Assembly: GCA_016217675.1 (NCBI GenBank)
Contig: JACRHC010000117.1
Location: 1 to 42,727 of the forward strand
DNA length: 42,727 bases
Source: Nitrospirota bacterium
Lineage (GTDB): Bacteria; Nitrospirota; Thermodesulfovibrionia; Thermodesulfovibrionales; UBA6898
Reading direction: 5' to 3'
The notes beneath the pieces are model-generated. The model was not told the DNA's origin, made no database searches, and saw only the letters and a program-made list of their open reading frames with translations. The position numbers and the translations under genes are program-made. Shown here one piece after another: positions 8,029 through 17,170 of the stretch. Position 1 is the first letter of the stretch. Every line of letters starts with the position of its first letter.

Positions 8029-8778
8029 TTATGTGATTCCGAGGACTTCTTTAAAGTTAAAATCAAAGCTGTATGCGCCTGCAGCGATCTCTTTCGTCTC
8101 TATCTTTTTAGTCAGTTTCCCGTAGATCCATACCCCGTTTTCGTCGCAGAGCCAGAACGGTTTTGAGCCTGCCCAGGCAGCATTCAGTGCAAGGATGTTG
8201 GCCAACTGCGCAGCCCCGCAGCTCGGCATGAGGTAATTGCGCACGCGCTTGGCAGGGCCATATACGGCAAAGCCGTCCCCTCCCGACCGATACTCGATAT
8301 TTTCGGTATTGTGTTCATCGTCGAATGGGCCTGCGGGTCGGGATGGATTTCGTTCCCACGTATAGGTCGAGGTCAAAAACAGTTCGGCGAACTGAGGCAC
8401 AGCGGCAGGGTTGGTGAGAGTAAACTGCCAGTAGCGCTTTGTCAGTGCAGCAGCATACTCCTTGTTTATCAGACCGGCAGCTCCGGCCCACTGTGTAATC
8501 GCAGGAGTATAGGATATGTCATCCGTTGACCATTCGACGTCAGACGTCATGCCGGACAGATTATGGCCGGAGGGGATCAGCAGTCTGTCGACCGGCAGGG
8601 GTGAGGCCCACTGATCGATCTTTATTTTCAGAGTCTCGGCAGCTCCGGCCTTGAAAAGGCGCCCTATATTTCTGTCACTGAGACGATATAACGGATAGCT
8701 CGCACTCGCAGATCCTGCTCCGATCGTGACAGTCGAGGTTTCAAGTATGTTTTGAAAGCAGCATTTCAGCAGGCTCAT
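8029..8778 (-). CDS. Distal tail-like minor tail protein
   Basis: This 249-residue protein is encoded immediately after the tape measure, with a 4-bp overlap. It has a jelly-roll-like composition with ERNPSRPAGPFDDEHNTENI near residue 150 and a C-terminal strand pattern, AYSFDFNFKEVLG. Position, size and absence of enzymatic motifs suit a distal tail or minor tail protein that joins the tube to the tip complex. The family name is not certain. Confidence 0.6.
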   Translation of the reverse strand: MSLLKCCFQNILETSTVTIGAGSASASYPLYRLSDRNIGRLFKAGAAETLKIKIDQWASPLPVDRLLIPSGHNLSGMTSDVEWSTDDISYTPAITQWAGAAGLINKEYAAALTKRYWQFTLTNPAAVPQFAELFLTSTYTWERNPSRPAGPFDDEHNTENIEYRSGGDGFAVYGPAKRVRNYLMPSCGAAQLANILALNAAWAGSKPFWLCDENGVWIYGKLTKKIETKEIAAGAYSFDFNFKEVLGIT

Positions 8779-11700
8779 TGTGCCCCTGCAAATTTAAACA
8801 GCTTGGCATATGCAGAAGCCCCGCGCTTGGCAGCCTCTAACATCTGCTTTTCAATGTCCTTCATCATCTCCGGCGTCACCTTTGCATTTGGAAAGGTCGC
8901 CTGCATATGAAACGTCATCGGCGGCGCAGGGTAGCCGCTTTTAAGATTCGGATTATAAGCACCTGACGATGATTTGGATCCTTTGCCTGAATCCTCCTCC
9001 TCGTCATCCTCGCTCGCCCACGTTTTCTTGGCTTTACGCGGCTTGCGCTCCTCAACCGGTTTGTCAACACGGGCAAGCAGCTTATCGATGGCACGCTCCA
9101 GTGCCAGGATGGTCGCCTTTTCCTGCTCCATTTCGTTGGTATAGATTGATGACCACGGGCTGTCAACCTTGGTCCGGGCCTCATTATTAAACGCATACCG
9201 TCCCTCTGCATCTGCCAGCTTGATCGACAGATCCTTAAATACCTTTGCTATTTCGTCGGACATGCCGCCCGCTTCTTTTGTTATGAATGTTGTATCTTCC
9301 TCTTCGTATTCTTCCTCATCATCCTTGCCAGAGGCCCTTGACGCTGCCGATCTCAGCCTGCCTGTCAGGTCACCGAACTTCACGGTATGCCTGCTCTCTG
9401 TCGGCAGGCTGTCCATCATGGCTGCGATATGCTGCATGCCCTCGGTAAAGGGTCGAACCGGAGAGGCCTGCGTGAAATACTGAACTATGACCTGCTTATA
9501 GGTAATATCCGGAATAGATGCCAGGGCTGCCTGCACCTCACTTATCGCCTGCTTTGCCGAACCTGCATCTATGGTCAGAATTCGCTGCCTGGACAGCTCA
9601 GTATCCAGCTCGATGATCTGGGTTTTATAATGCTCAACCATCTCTGAGGCTTTTGACATCGCGGTCGATAGCTGCTCCGTATATATTTTGAGCTGGGCCA
9701 GCTCTTCCTCGCGCGAAATCTTTGTCTCGGCGTATTCTCTGCTGATATCGTCCTGCGCCTTTGCAATATCCTGCATGGCAGTCTTCACTGCAGTCTCCTG
9801 GCTGATAATGACAGCGTCGCCTGCCTTCACCTCATTGGCCATTGCAGCCCTTGCCTGCTGCCATTCAGTGAGTGCCTTGATCTTTGCCTCGCCGCTTAAC
9901 TGCATGGCCGTATCATATTTATTCTGCAGGATCTGGAGCTGGTCATAATACTTCTGTTCATCGGTCATCAGCTTTTGCCGGAGTGAGTTCTGCAGGTCTG
10001 CATATGCATTGCCCTGCGCCATGCGTGACTGCTCCAGATCGACCAGATCCTGAGTCACCTTTGCCATCCGGTCCATGGCCGATTTATGCAGTGTCTGCAG
10101 CTGGCTGTAGTATTGCTTCCATGCACCGAGCCTTGCGGTAGCGCCTGCCATCTCAGTCTGCAGGATCTTCGTCTGCTGCTGTGCCATCGCAGCAGGATCT
10201 GCCCCTGCCTTTTTCATCTGCTCTTCAATCGCCTTTTCGCCTGCAAGGCGCTTTGAGTAAACCGACTCGATCACGTTGAGATATACTTCAGTCGCCGTTG
10301 CCAGTGCATTGACGCTCCCCGTCTCCTTTTCCATAAGCGCCTGTACCGCTGCACTTTTATCTGCGATAGATGCCATACCCTGCAGATAGCGTTCAGTCTC
10401 CGCTCTCAGTGCCGCCATACTCGTCTCTTCTTTTTTAAATGCTTCGCTGAAGTTCCCTTCCCCCACTTTCAACTGAGCCTCGCCGATCTTCTCGATTTCT
10501 GCAGACATTTTGTGTAATGTCTCTACGGTCTTCTTGATCTCCTCTGCTGTGGCGGCTGCTGCAGCTTCAATCTCCTTCGCTCGCTTTATCCATCTGCCGC
10601 TGGCCACGTCGAATACTACGGAGCCGTCCTTCACGGCCTCTTTAAAGAGCTTCATTGCAAGCGGGCCTTCAAAGCCGATAGCTGTCAGCTTGCTCTTGTA
10701 TTTGTCTGCTCTGGAGGCCAGATACTCCATCTCTTCGGCATTGTTCTTGGTGAGCTTATTGAGTGAGTTCATCCCAGAGAGATCTATACCGGTAAGGCGA
10801 TAAACGACTTTGTCCAGTCCCTTGAATAGCGCATAGGATCCAAGTCCTGCTGCTACAGCCACGCCTGCAAGTCCGAGTGGTCCCAATGCAGCCACAGACA
10901 TGCTGCCGATGTTAGCCAGCACACTGGGAATAGCAAGGAGTCCACTACCTAACGAAGCTATACCAGCAGCAGCACCGGCAAAAGACATCCCCTGTAAAGC
11001 CTGAAACCCTGCAATGAGCGTTGGGAAGAGAGCGCTGATAGAATTTATTGCGGTCATGCCTTTAAAAGCCGCTGTTATCGCCCCTATAGTTGCCGGAGCC
11101 TGTAAAAATGCAGCAGCTCCTAACAGGATCAGCAACTTGTCAAAGTTCTCAGCAAGGGTTTTAATCCCGGTAATCGCTCCGCTTACGGCTGAGGCCATGT
11201 TGCTGGCCCACTCTTTTAACTGGCCTGATTTTGCCATGCCTTCAAGCTCTTTCAGCATGTCCTTGAGTCCATTGGTCAGCTCTGTCACAATAACCGAGAG
11301 CGAAGGAGTGAAGAGTTCCCCAAATTTCGCCTTTACGTCTTCCAGGGGCCGTGCCATTGAGGTAAGCTGTTTGCCTACAGTGCCCATAGAAGCCTCGTAT
11401 GAGCCGGCAATGCTCTTCCCTGCCTCCATGACCACGTTGGTGCGGGCCTGGATCTTCTCCTGCTCTGTCAGAGTTGCCGCTGTTTTTCCTAACTGCATTG
11501 CAAGTGAAGCATACGAGGCCTCGAAGTTCACGTTGATACCCATGGTCCGCAATACTTCTATCTGGCCGCTCTGTATGCCGTAGATCAGGCGCTGCATTGC
11601 CTCCGATGAGTTGATGTTTGCGACAACAGCGGCATCCTGTGCTACACGAGCCAACTGTGTTGCCTGACTGAGATCCATATTGGCCTGAATCATTTTGACC

Positions 11701-12062
11701 ACGGCATCCTTGGACTGCAGGGTAGTAATGCCCATATCCTTAATGCCTACGGCCAGGTTGTCTGTCTCCGTTGCGGTCAGGTTTGCAGTCTTTCCGGCAG
11801 TATGCATAACAACGGTCATGGTCTCAGTTCTCGCGGCCAGCAGCGTTGATTCAGAAACCAGATCGACGAAAGCGTCTTTCAGCTTCATTATCGTTGCCTT
11901 TGCTATTTCATATATCGCAAAGCTCTCCGCTAAAGTGACGATGCTGCTCTTTGCCTGGTCACATGCAGACTTCATGCCGTCAAAGCTTTTCTCGACTTGT
12001 CCTATGGCCCCGGTTACATTACCCTGCCCATCAACAGTCAATTGCAGTTTGATTTCAGCCAT
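8775..12062 (-). CDS. Tail tape measure protein
   Basis: This 1,095-residue protein carries the marks of a tape measure: an N-terminal coiled region, a region with MQRLIYGIQSGQIEVLRTMG (about 155-175) common to this family, a long hydrophobic Ala/Gly-rich stretch (about 310-410) and extended coiled coil (about 500-860). Tape measures set tail length and help DNA cross the membrane. At about 0.15 nm per residue the length suggests a tail of roughly 150-165 nm, an inference from helical spacing only. It follows the G/GT chaperone genes, as in lambda-like tails. Confidence 0.9.
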   Translation of the reverse strand: MAEIKLQLTVDGQGNVTGAIGQVEKSFDGMKSACDQAKSSIVTLAESFAIYEIAKATIMKLKDAFVDLVSESTLLAARTETMTVVMHTAGKTANLTATETDNLAVGIKDMGITTLQSKDAVVKMIQANMDLSQATQLARVAQDAAVVANINSSEAMQRLIYGIQSGQIEVLRTMGINVNFEASYASLAMQLGKTAATLTEQEKIQARTNVVMEAGKSIAGSYEASMGTVGKQLTSMARPLEDVKAKFGELFTPSLSVIVTELTNGLKDMLKELEGMAKSGQLKEWASNMASAVSGAITGIKTLAENFDKLLILLGAAAFLQAPATIGAITAAFKGMTAINSISALFPTLIAGFQALQGMSFAGAAAGIASLGSGLLAIPSVLANIGSMSVAALGPLGLAGVAVAAGLGSYALFKGLDKVVYRLTGIDLSGMNSLNKLTKNNAEEMEYLASRADKYKSKLTAIGFEGPLAMKLFKEAVKDGSVVFDVASGRWIKRAKEIEAAAAATAEEIKKTVETLHKMSAEIEKIGEAQLKVGEGNFSEAFKKEETSMAALRAETERYLQGMASIADKSAAVQALMEKETGSVNALATATEVYLNVIESVYSKRLAGEKAIEEQMKKAGADPAAMAQQQTKILQTEMAGATARLGAWKQYYSQLQTLHKSAMDRMAKVTQDLVDLEQSRMAQGNAYADLQNSLRQKLMTDEQKYYDQLQILQNKYDTAMQLSGEAKIKALTEWQQARAAMANEVKAGDAVIISQETAVKTAMQDIAKAQDDISREYAETKISREEELAQLKIYTEQLSTAMSKASEMVEHYKTQIIELDTELSRQRILTIDAGSAKQAISEVQAALASIPDITYKQVIVQYFTQASPVRPFTEGMQHIAAMMDSLPTESRHTVKFGDLTGRLRSAASRASGKDDEEEYEEEDTTFITKEAGGMSDEIAKVFKDLSIKLADAEGRYAFNNEARTKVDSPWSSIYTNEMEQEKATILALERAIDKLLARVDKPVEERKPRKAKKTWASEDDEEEDSGKGSKSSSGAYNPNLKSGYPAPPMTFHMQATFPNAKVTPEMMKDIEKQMLEAAKRGASAYAKLFKFAGAQ

Positions 12063-12076
12063 GATAAAATGCCTCT

Positions 12077-12262
12077 ATGGTGAGAGAAATTTTAAAGGTG
12101 CTGCTGTTTATCGCCAAATTGACGTTATCCTTCTGGGGGATCATTGCCCTGCTTTTCATCGCCATTATTTTCCTTTTTAAGTTCCCCGGTGAATTGGTCA
12201 TTTTTGCAGTCGGTGGCCTCATCGTTTTTGCCTTCATTCGTCTTTCGGGCGTTCCTCTTTAG
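12077..12262 (+). CDS. Possible small hydrophobic membrane protein on the opposite strand
   Basis: This 61-residue plus-strand frame lies in the gap between the GT chaperone stop and the tape-measure start, where the minus strand has only a doubtful 60-residue frame (12055-12237). The protein is almost wholly hydrophobic, with two predicted membrane helices (about 5-34 and 38-58, with KFPGEL between), and codon choice looks normal. There is no Shine-Dalgarno site before the ATG. The minus-strand alternative has overlapping ATGA junctions on both sides, which also look natural. One of the two may be real; I cannot decide. Confidence 0.3.
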   Translation: MVREILKVLLFIAKLTLSFWGIIALLFIAIIFLFKFPGELVIFAVGGLIVFAFIRLSGVPL

Positions 12263-12931
12263 ACTTCCGCTCCTCTTCTATCACCGCCAGCATATCCAGA
12301 TCCTCTTCCGTTGCCTCATACATTCTCAGTATCTCTCCGCCTATGCCGAGCTCATTAAGGCTGATCAGCCGCGCCCTGATCTCAAACGCCCGGATAGATG
12401 CAGCCCCAAGCATGAGGCTATTAGGCCCCATGCCGGGTATCCAGCACGTAGCAGCAAAGCAGGGCGGTTCTTCGCCATCAATAAGCAGAGTCTCTTTGCA
12501 CGTTTCACAGCTTACCCCCGGAAAGTCCGCCCGGCCCCGGAGATAAGCTCTTAGGCGTTTTTTTCGTCTTCACCCGATTCATCGAATTCATCCTCGTCAA
12601 GGCACATCTCATTGACAAAGCGTGAGAACTTCAGGCTTTTTGTCATCAGCATATCCGTGTTCTCCGGAGTGCAAGGAAAGGGTTCTCCGTTTACCAACAG
12701 GCCCGGATGTTCAGGCGCTCCGATCTTGCGCCAGCCCTTAACCGCTGCCCGCCCCAGCAGCCTGTCTGATAAATCGGCGCTGTCCTCCCCAGTGAGCTTG
12801 GCCCGTTTCGAGGCCTTCTTTGCGATCTCCCTGAGTGCCGGTTTTGTTATCAGTTCAATGCAAACCTCAGTGTCTGAATCAAACTGGATCCACTTCTGTC
12901 TCGCCGTATCTTTGAAGGTAAGTCCTGCCAT
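12234..12931 (-). CDS. Tail assembly chaperone GT (predicted -1 frameshift product)
   Basis: A -1 slip at the A AAA AAC heptamer (12557-12563), two codons before the stop of the upstream chaperone gene, continues in an open frame for about 107 codons to 12234. This would yield a protein of about 231 residues, the same arrangement as lambda G and GT. The T part has a pattern CETC...CFAATC, possibly zinc-binding, and an acidic C-terminus. The T frame has no good start of its own before its ATG at 12431, which supports the fusion. Such chaperones coat the tape measure during tail assembly; this one lies directly upstream of it. Confidence 0.7.
12551..12931 (-). CDS. Tail assembly chaperone G
   Basis: This 126-residue protein is the zero-frame product of the chaperone gene. 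It begins MAGLTFKDTARQKWIQFDSD and ends in an acidic tail (CLDEDEFDESGEDEKNA). Size, acidic tail and place between tail tube and tape measure all suit the lambda G-type chaperone. Its last codons carry the slippery sequence. It should be the major product, with GT made less often. Confidence 0.7.
   Translation of the reverse strand: MAGLTFKDTARQKWIQFDSDTEVCIELITKPALREIAKKASKRAKLTGEDSADLSDRLLGRAAVKGWRKIGAPEHPGLLVNGEPFPCTPENTDMLMTKSLKFSRFVNEMCLDEDEFDESGEDEKNA
12557..12563 (-). promoter_or_regulatory. Slippery heptamer A AAA AAC for -1 frameshift
   Basis: On the minus strand the codons read GAA AAA AAC GCC TAA, so the heptamer AAAAAAC is in the correct X XXY YYZ phase. The -1 frame after it stays open to 12234. 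The same type of site drives G/GT synthesis in many long-tailed phages. Confidence 0.75.
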
Positions 12932-12954
12932 ATTGTTTTCTCCTTGGTTATGGG

Positions 12955-13992
12955 TTACGCCAGCACGTCTGCGTCTTCCTGGTTGATCACGTCGATCTGA
13001 AACGGCCTGGTGATGCCTGTCATGCCCGCAGGAGCTGCTGAGCAGCCAAGCACGTTGAACTCTATCGGCTGCTTCAAAATGCCTGCGACGATAGGCAGAT
13101 CAACGCTTGCGTATTTCAGGTTCGGAAAGCTGAGCTTGAACGTCCGATAATAGGTCGAGGCGATCAGCCCGCCGGTGAACGTGAAGTCCAGCTTCTTGGC
13201 AGTGTTTGCCTCCCAGTCAGTGAAGTATTCCGCCGAGGTATACCGGGGAAAGTCGAGCTTCAGCTTGATGTCAGGGATACCGTCATTTGTCGGCTCGTCA
13301 ATAACATCAAAGCTGCCGCCTGCGCCATAGATGCCGGACATCTTGCGCTTGTAGGAAAGCTCAAAGCCGGACGGATAGATCTTATCTCCCGATGCCAGGG
13401 CAATACCTGTCTGGTCGTTCATACGGCAGACTCCGTGGCTGTACAGGACCCTGTTGCCTGATTCCGCATAGGTCACGTCTGCAAAGGTCACCAACGTATT
13501 CACAACAGATCCGGTAATGCGGTCGTTGCCTATGACGCTGAAGGTGATCTCAAGCGGCTTACCCACATCGCCCTTGAGTGTAAACCCGGCTACTTTTGCC
13601 GAGGTCACTTCATCGATGTTCACGCCGTTGTTCACACAGAGGGTGGCAAACAGTGCATCAAGGTTATCGGCCAGGGTGAACTTCTGCGCGTACGCCGTTG
13701 TTGCCCCCTGCTGGGTCGGCGCTCCGCCGGTGGCCCCCATGGCAAGTGCGATGAGCAGATCGAGGCTGTCATACCGGAGATAGGCCTTAAGATCGCCTTC
13801 TGCCTTGATCTCTCCTGGGTCTGATTCAGTCGGGAAGAACAGCCCGAGACTGTCATCGACGTTTGATCCTCTGGACTTCTTCACTCCTGAGGGTAATATG
13901 AGGATGCCGTTGCCGGCACCACAGGCTACTGCGGTTCCCCATGCTGTTGCCTTTTTTACTGCACACTGGACTTCAATACCTGATGCTGCCAT
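12955..13992 (-). CDS. Major tail tube protein
   Basis: This 345-residue protein lies immediately before the tail chaperones and after the tail terminator, the fixed position of the major tail tube subunit in long-tailed phages. It starts MAASGIEVQCAVKKATAWGT and contains repeated beta-strand blocks, such as KIYPSGFELSYKRKMSGIYG near residue 205. It shows no enzymatic motif. No sheath gene accompanies it, so the tail should be non-contractile. The call rests mainly on position and general composition. Confidence 0.75.
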   Translation of the reverse strand: MAASGIEVQCAVKKATAWGTAVACGAGNGILILPSGVKKSRGSNVDDSLGLFFPTESDPGEIKAEGDLKAYLRYDSLDLLIALAMGATGGAPTQQGATTAYAQKFTLADNLDALFATLCVNNGVNIDEVTSAKVAGFTLKGDVGKPLEITFSVIGNDRITGSVVNTLVTFADVTYAESGNRVLYSHGVCRMNDQTGIALASGDKIYPSGFELSYKRKMSGIYGAGGSFDVIDEPTNDGIPDIKLKLDFPRYTSAEYFTDWEANTAKKLDFTFTGGLIASTYYRTFKLSFPNLKYASVDLPIVAGILKQPIEFNVLGCSAAPAGMTGITRPFQIDVINQEDADVLA

Positions 13993-14007
13993 TGTGATTC
14001 CTCCTTT

Positions 14008-14442
14008 TTATTCGTACGCGTTGTCGAAATTGGTTTGAAACTCTATGCCGTAAACGGCTATCGATTTTGTGATAAAGAGCAGCGAGACCTTTACCGGTTT
14101 CAGCTTTTCGATCGATAGTCCGAGGTCCTTATTCGTCAGCGCTGTCAGCACGTCCCGGATCATCTTATATGCGCCGGTATCCGTGTCCTTCCTGGCCGCC
14201 TCCTGTCCTCTGAGGTTCTCGGCGCAGACGAGCAGGTTGAATACTACGGCCTCGTTGAAGTTGATCATATCGATCCAGTCGAGCATTGAGCCGCCATAGG
14301 AAACGAACACGGCAGGATACGTGATGGCGAGATTATTGAGATCTCCCTCAAGCTGCCCGGCATAGGTCTCGCAGGTGCCTAAATCCGGCATGGCGGTCTG
14401 GATCTCAGCAATGATCGCGTCTTCTACCTGTTCAAAATCCAT
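14008..14442 (-). CDS. Mu gp37-like (DUF1834) tail completion protein
   Basis: This 144-residue protein has the DUF1834/Mu gp37 pattern: an N-terminal MDFEQVEDAIIAEIQTAMPD and a middle motif YAGQLEGDLNNLAITYPAVF, followed by alpha/beta elements. It sits between the gp36-like gene and the tail tube gene, and is likely a tail terminator or head-tail joining subunit. It is spaced 2 bp from the gp36-like gene and was probably co-translated with it. Confidence 0.8.
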   Translation of the reverse strand: MDFEQVEDAIIAEIQTAMPDLGTCETYAGQLEGDLNNLAITYPAVFVSYGGSMLDWIDMINFNEAVVFNLLVCAENLRGQEAARKDTDTGAYKMIRDVLTALTNKDLGLSIEKLKPVKVSLLFITKSIAVYGIEFQTNFDNAYE

Positions 14443-14444
14443 CG

Positions 14445-14903
14445 CTAAAATCCTTCCATCTTGGTGCGCGTGAAAATGCGATCGCTTTCCGTCTTATTCG
14501 TCAATGCCCCGCCCTCGGATGTTGCTGCAGGCGACGGATCGATGCCTAACGTCTTGAGACCTTTGGCAATATCTTTGAGCGCAGAGATCGCCTTGTCATA
14601 GCGTTTTTCGATCTCCTCAGTCACGGCACGACGTTTGTGCAGGTTATAGATCCATATCTCCATGGACAGTCTTTTGATCTCTGCAGGAGGCGTTGCAAAC
14701 GGCACTGAGTATTTGGCCCCGCAGTAGCTATTGACCTCTGCATCGGCATTATCAGAGGCTTCGTTGACGCGGCTGAATATCAGGGCGTGTGCAGTGGCCT
14801 CAGGGTCCAGCGCGTCAGGCTTGATCTGCTCGTCATCACAAAGCTGGATGATCTTCTTTACCGGCAGCTGGTCTGTCAGCGCGGCGTAAGTGTTGTAGCT
14901 CAT
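14445..14903 (-). CDS. Mu gp36-like (DUF1320) head-tail protein
   Basis: This 152-residue protein matches the DUF1320 family of Mu gp36. The start MSYNTYAALTDQLP, the segment VNEASDNADAEVNSYCGAKY (about 47-66) and SMEIWIYNLHKRRAVTEEI are typical. It is thought to act at the head-tail connection as an adaptor. Its start overlaps the end of the upstream secreted-type protein by 4 bp. Confidence 0.85.
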   Translation of the reverse strand: MSYNTYAALTDQLPVKKIIQLCDDEQIKPDALDPEATAHALIFSRVNEASDNADAEVNSYCGAKYSVPFATPPAEIKRLSMEIWIYNLHKRRAVTEEIEKRYDKAISALKDIAKGLKTLGIDPSPAATSEGGALTNKTESDRIFTRTKMEGF

Positions 14904-15568
14904 CTGATCACGTCCTCTCTGATCGTCAATTTAAACTTGATCGCGGTCAGTCTCTGGGTTCCATTCTGCAGCTCTATCTCGGCAGAGAGTTTGCCAACCG
15001 TCGCGGTCTCTGCTGCGGTCAGATCGACATAACCTTCACCCGCCGTTGCGTCTGTCCAGGTCGCGTCTTTGACTGCGATCACATATGCAGTGTCAGAGGG
15101 GCTGGCCTTTGCACCGAACTTGGGTGTCCAGCCGGAATAGGCAGCGCCCAGATCAAACGTGATTCTTGGCGTGTCGCCTCTGATAATTACGACCTCTCTT
15201 GCCTGTGATGCAACAGCGGTATATATCTGCCCCTGCATGACAGGGAGGACAATAGCTGCATCAGGCGTCACCGTATCGCTCGCAACCTTTGTCGGCGTTG
15301 CTGCATCCCGCCAGTCGATCTGGTAGGTGTGTGCTGCGGTCAGAGTGGCATCATAGTGGTAGCAGGATTTACTGAGGCCCACGGCACGCTCTGTCACACC
15401 GGTTGCTGTCCAGGCAACATCCTCGGCGGAATCAGTATTGTCGTAGACCCGGATCTCGACCGCTGCGGCTGAGGGCATATTGCAGACCGATACCGTTGTT
15501 GTTGCGTTTGCAGGGGCAGCATTCATCACGCCCATCAGCAGCATTAATGTGATGATTATTTTTCTCAT
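14900..15568 (-). CDS. BppU-like virion protein with signal peptide
   Basis: This 222-residue protein opens with a clear Sec signal peptide (MRKIIITLMLLMGVMNAAPANA, cut near residue 22). A beta-rich domain follows, then a C-terminal part (about 125-220) resembling the N-terminal domain of baseplate upper proteins, with RGDTPRITFDLGA, GWTPKFGAK and LTAIKFKLTIRED. Virion proteins are normally assembled in the cytoplasm, so an export signal is odd here. It overlaps both neighbours by 4 bp, so it is a fixed part of the operon. It may be a cell-surface or decoration protein rather than a tail part. Confidence 0.55.
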   Translation of the reverse strand: MRKIIITLMLLMGVMNAAPANATTTVSVCNMPSAAAVEIRVYDNTDSAEDVAWTATGVTERAVGLSKSCYHYDATLTAAHTYQIDWRDAATPTKVASDTVTPDAAIVLPVMQGQIYTAVASQAREVVIIRGDTPRITFDLGAAYSGWTPKFGAKASPSDTAYVIAVKDATWTDATAGEGYVDLTAAETATVGKLSAEIELQNGTQRLTAIKFKLTIREDVIR

Positions 15569-17154
15569 CTCTTTATCGCCTTCACATAGCTGCCGACGTA
15601 AACCGTGCTTGTGCCACTGGTCACTTTAAGATGCTGGACGGTCAAGTTACCGGAGTTCGCGCCGGTGGTAAGGGTTCCCTTTATCATAAGCCCGCCGTTT
15701 ATATTTGTAGCACCCGTGCAATACGCTGCTGTTGCCGTATTTAGTGCCGTGATAATGCCAGTAACCCAATATCTTCCGGCCGTTTGGGGAGCCTGAATCG
15801 CTGCGGAGACAGAAGCTCCCGCAGAAGAAAAATTGACTCCATATTTATTGCCGTTAGTGTCTGAACTATTAACGGTTAAAAATGACTCAAATTCATACAC
15901 ACTGCTGGCCTCAAGCGCCAGCGATAAACCTGTGATATCAACCAGCGACTGACCTGTGGTTGTGGCATCGCTACCGACAACGCGGGCAAACAGTGCGGCA
16001 GGCTCGGCCCCCAGACTAACAAGCGTTTGATCCCCTGTGTTTGTGCCAGAGACCAAATCAAGCGCGGTCCTGTTTGTATGTACCAGTCCGGTCAGATCCT
16101 GATCCCCGGTATTCGTGCCTGAGGTATTGTCTGTGAGTGTTTTGAGCTGGGCAGCGGTTACCTCGTTGGCCCCGCCCTCATCAATTACGGTGACAGGCGG
16201 ATAACCTATCAGCTCTCCGTCATGGTCGCCAGTCAGTGCCAATGTAGTCGTTGAATAGATATAGCTGTTATTTAACTGCCCCTCGCTCGTGCCGCTGACG
16301 GCTGGCCCGAAGATCAGTGCGCTGGCGTGATCCTTGAATACAAGCCCCTGATAAGCAGTGCTGCCTGCGAACGCCACATTGTTCAGGGTTTTATACGCCT
16401 CAATGGATATACAGCTGTCCGATATGATATCGGAGCAATAATCGTTACAGATAAACCAGTCCTGTGCCGGGCCAATACGGATTTTTTGTGCATCACCCAG
16501 GAACACCGTCTTGGCATAGTAATCTTCAGTGCTGCCGACATAGATATGTTTATAGGCGCCATTCGCGAGGCTGGTCGAATTGAATTGCGGGAAGTTTTGA
16601 TTATCGCCCGCTCCGCTGTTATAGGCATATATTCCGCTGGCAGGAGCTGTCTCATGCAGCGTCACATAGATATTCCGCCAGTCCTGATGCATGGTAATGT
16701 ATTTTGTTGGGTCCTGCCGGTAAACGATCGTGCCCAGGGTAGCTCCGTCGCCGATGTTGTTGATGTCGTAATTGAGGATGTCAGAGGGATAGGTGGAACT
16801 ATAGGCCCGGCTGCCTAACGTATTGGCAGTGATAGCCTGTAGGGTGAGCGGTTCCACCGGGCCGGCAACCGGCCCGGTCGTGGTCTGATAATCCGTGATG
16901 GTGTACCATTTGAGCGGCTCAAGCTGACCGGCCTGCTGCATCCCATAGAGCACGGCATACGTGATCGACTCTGCCTCAGCTCCTGCCTGATCCGCGCAGA
17001 TATAGCCGTTACCATCACCCAGCAGGATCTGATTGTTACAGACCGTGGACGGCAGGTCGGACAAATCAGAAGAACGGTCAGGGATAACAAGGGCTGCGCC
17101 GGACGCAATGCCGGATAACATCAGCAGCAGGATTATGGATAATATTTTTTTCAT
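15565..17154 (-). CDS. Tail-fibre-like protein with signal peptide
   Basis: This 529-residue protein begins MKKILSIILLLMLSGIASGA, a good Sec signal peptide, followed by a Ser/Thr/Gly-rich beta structure. Two copies of SGTNTGDQ-L (about 346 and 372) are the repeat seen in many tail fibres. The middle has an adhesin-like pattern with scattered Cys residues, and the C-terminal 150 residues look like a carbohydrate-binding or trimerisation domain. It lies between capsid and tail modules, an unusual place for a fibre, and its gene is directly coupled to the BppU-like gene. A receptor-binding role is a guess. Confidence 0.5.
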   Translation of the reverse strand: MKKILSIILLLMLSGIASGAALVIPDRSSDLSDLPSTVCNNQILLGDGNGYICADQAGAEAESITYAVLYGMQQAGQLEPLKWYTITDYQTTTGPVAGPVEPLTLQAITANTLGSRAYSSTYPSDILNYDINNIGDGATLGTIVYRQDPTKYITMHQDWRNIYVTLHETAPASGIYAYNSGAGDNQNFPQFNSTSLANGAYKHIYVGSTEDYYAKTVFLGDAQKIRIGPAQDWFICNDYCSDIISDSCISIEAYKTLNNVAFAGSTAYQGLVFKDHASALIFGPAVSGTSEGQLNNSYIYSTTTLALTGDHDGELIGYPPVTVIDEGGANEVTAAQLKTLTDNTSGTNTGDQDLTGLVHTNRTALDLVSGTNTGDQTLVSLGAEPAALFARVVGSDATTTGQSLVDITGLSLALEASSVYEFESFLTVNSSDTNGNKYGVNFSSAGASVSAAIQAPQTAGRYWVTGIITALNTATAAYCTGATNINGGLMIKGTLTTGANSGNLTVQHLKVTSGTSTVYVGSYVKAIKR

Positions 17155-17170
17155 TTACCTTTTGTCACCT

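Noticed and set aside
4006..17154. Contractile Mu-type tail (sheath, gp45-48 baseplate)
   Set aside because: No protein between the head genes and the methylase looks like a sheath, LysM-type hub or wedge protein; a G/GT pair and tape measure point to a flexible tail.
14900..17154. Diversity-generating retroelement acting on the fibre gene
   Set aside because: No reverse transcriptase, template repeat or accessory gene is present in the prophage.
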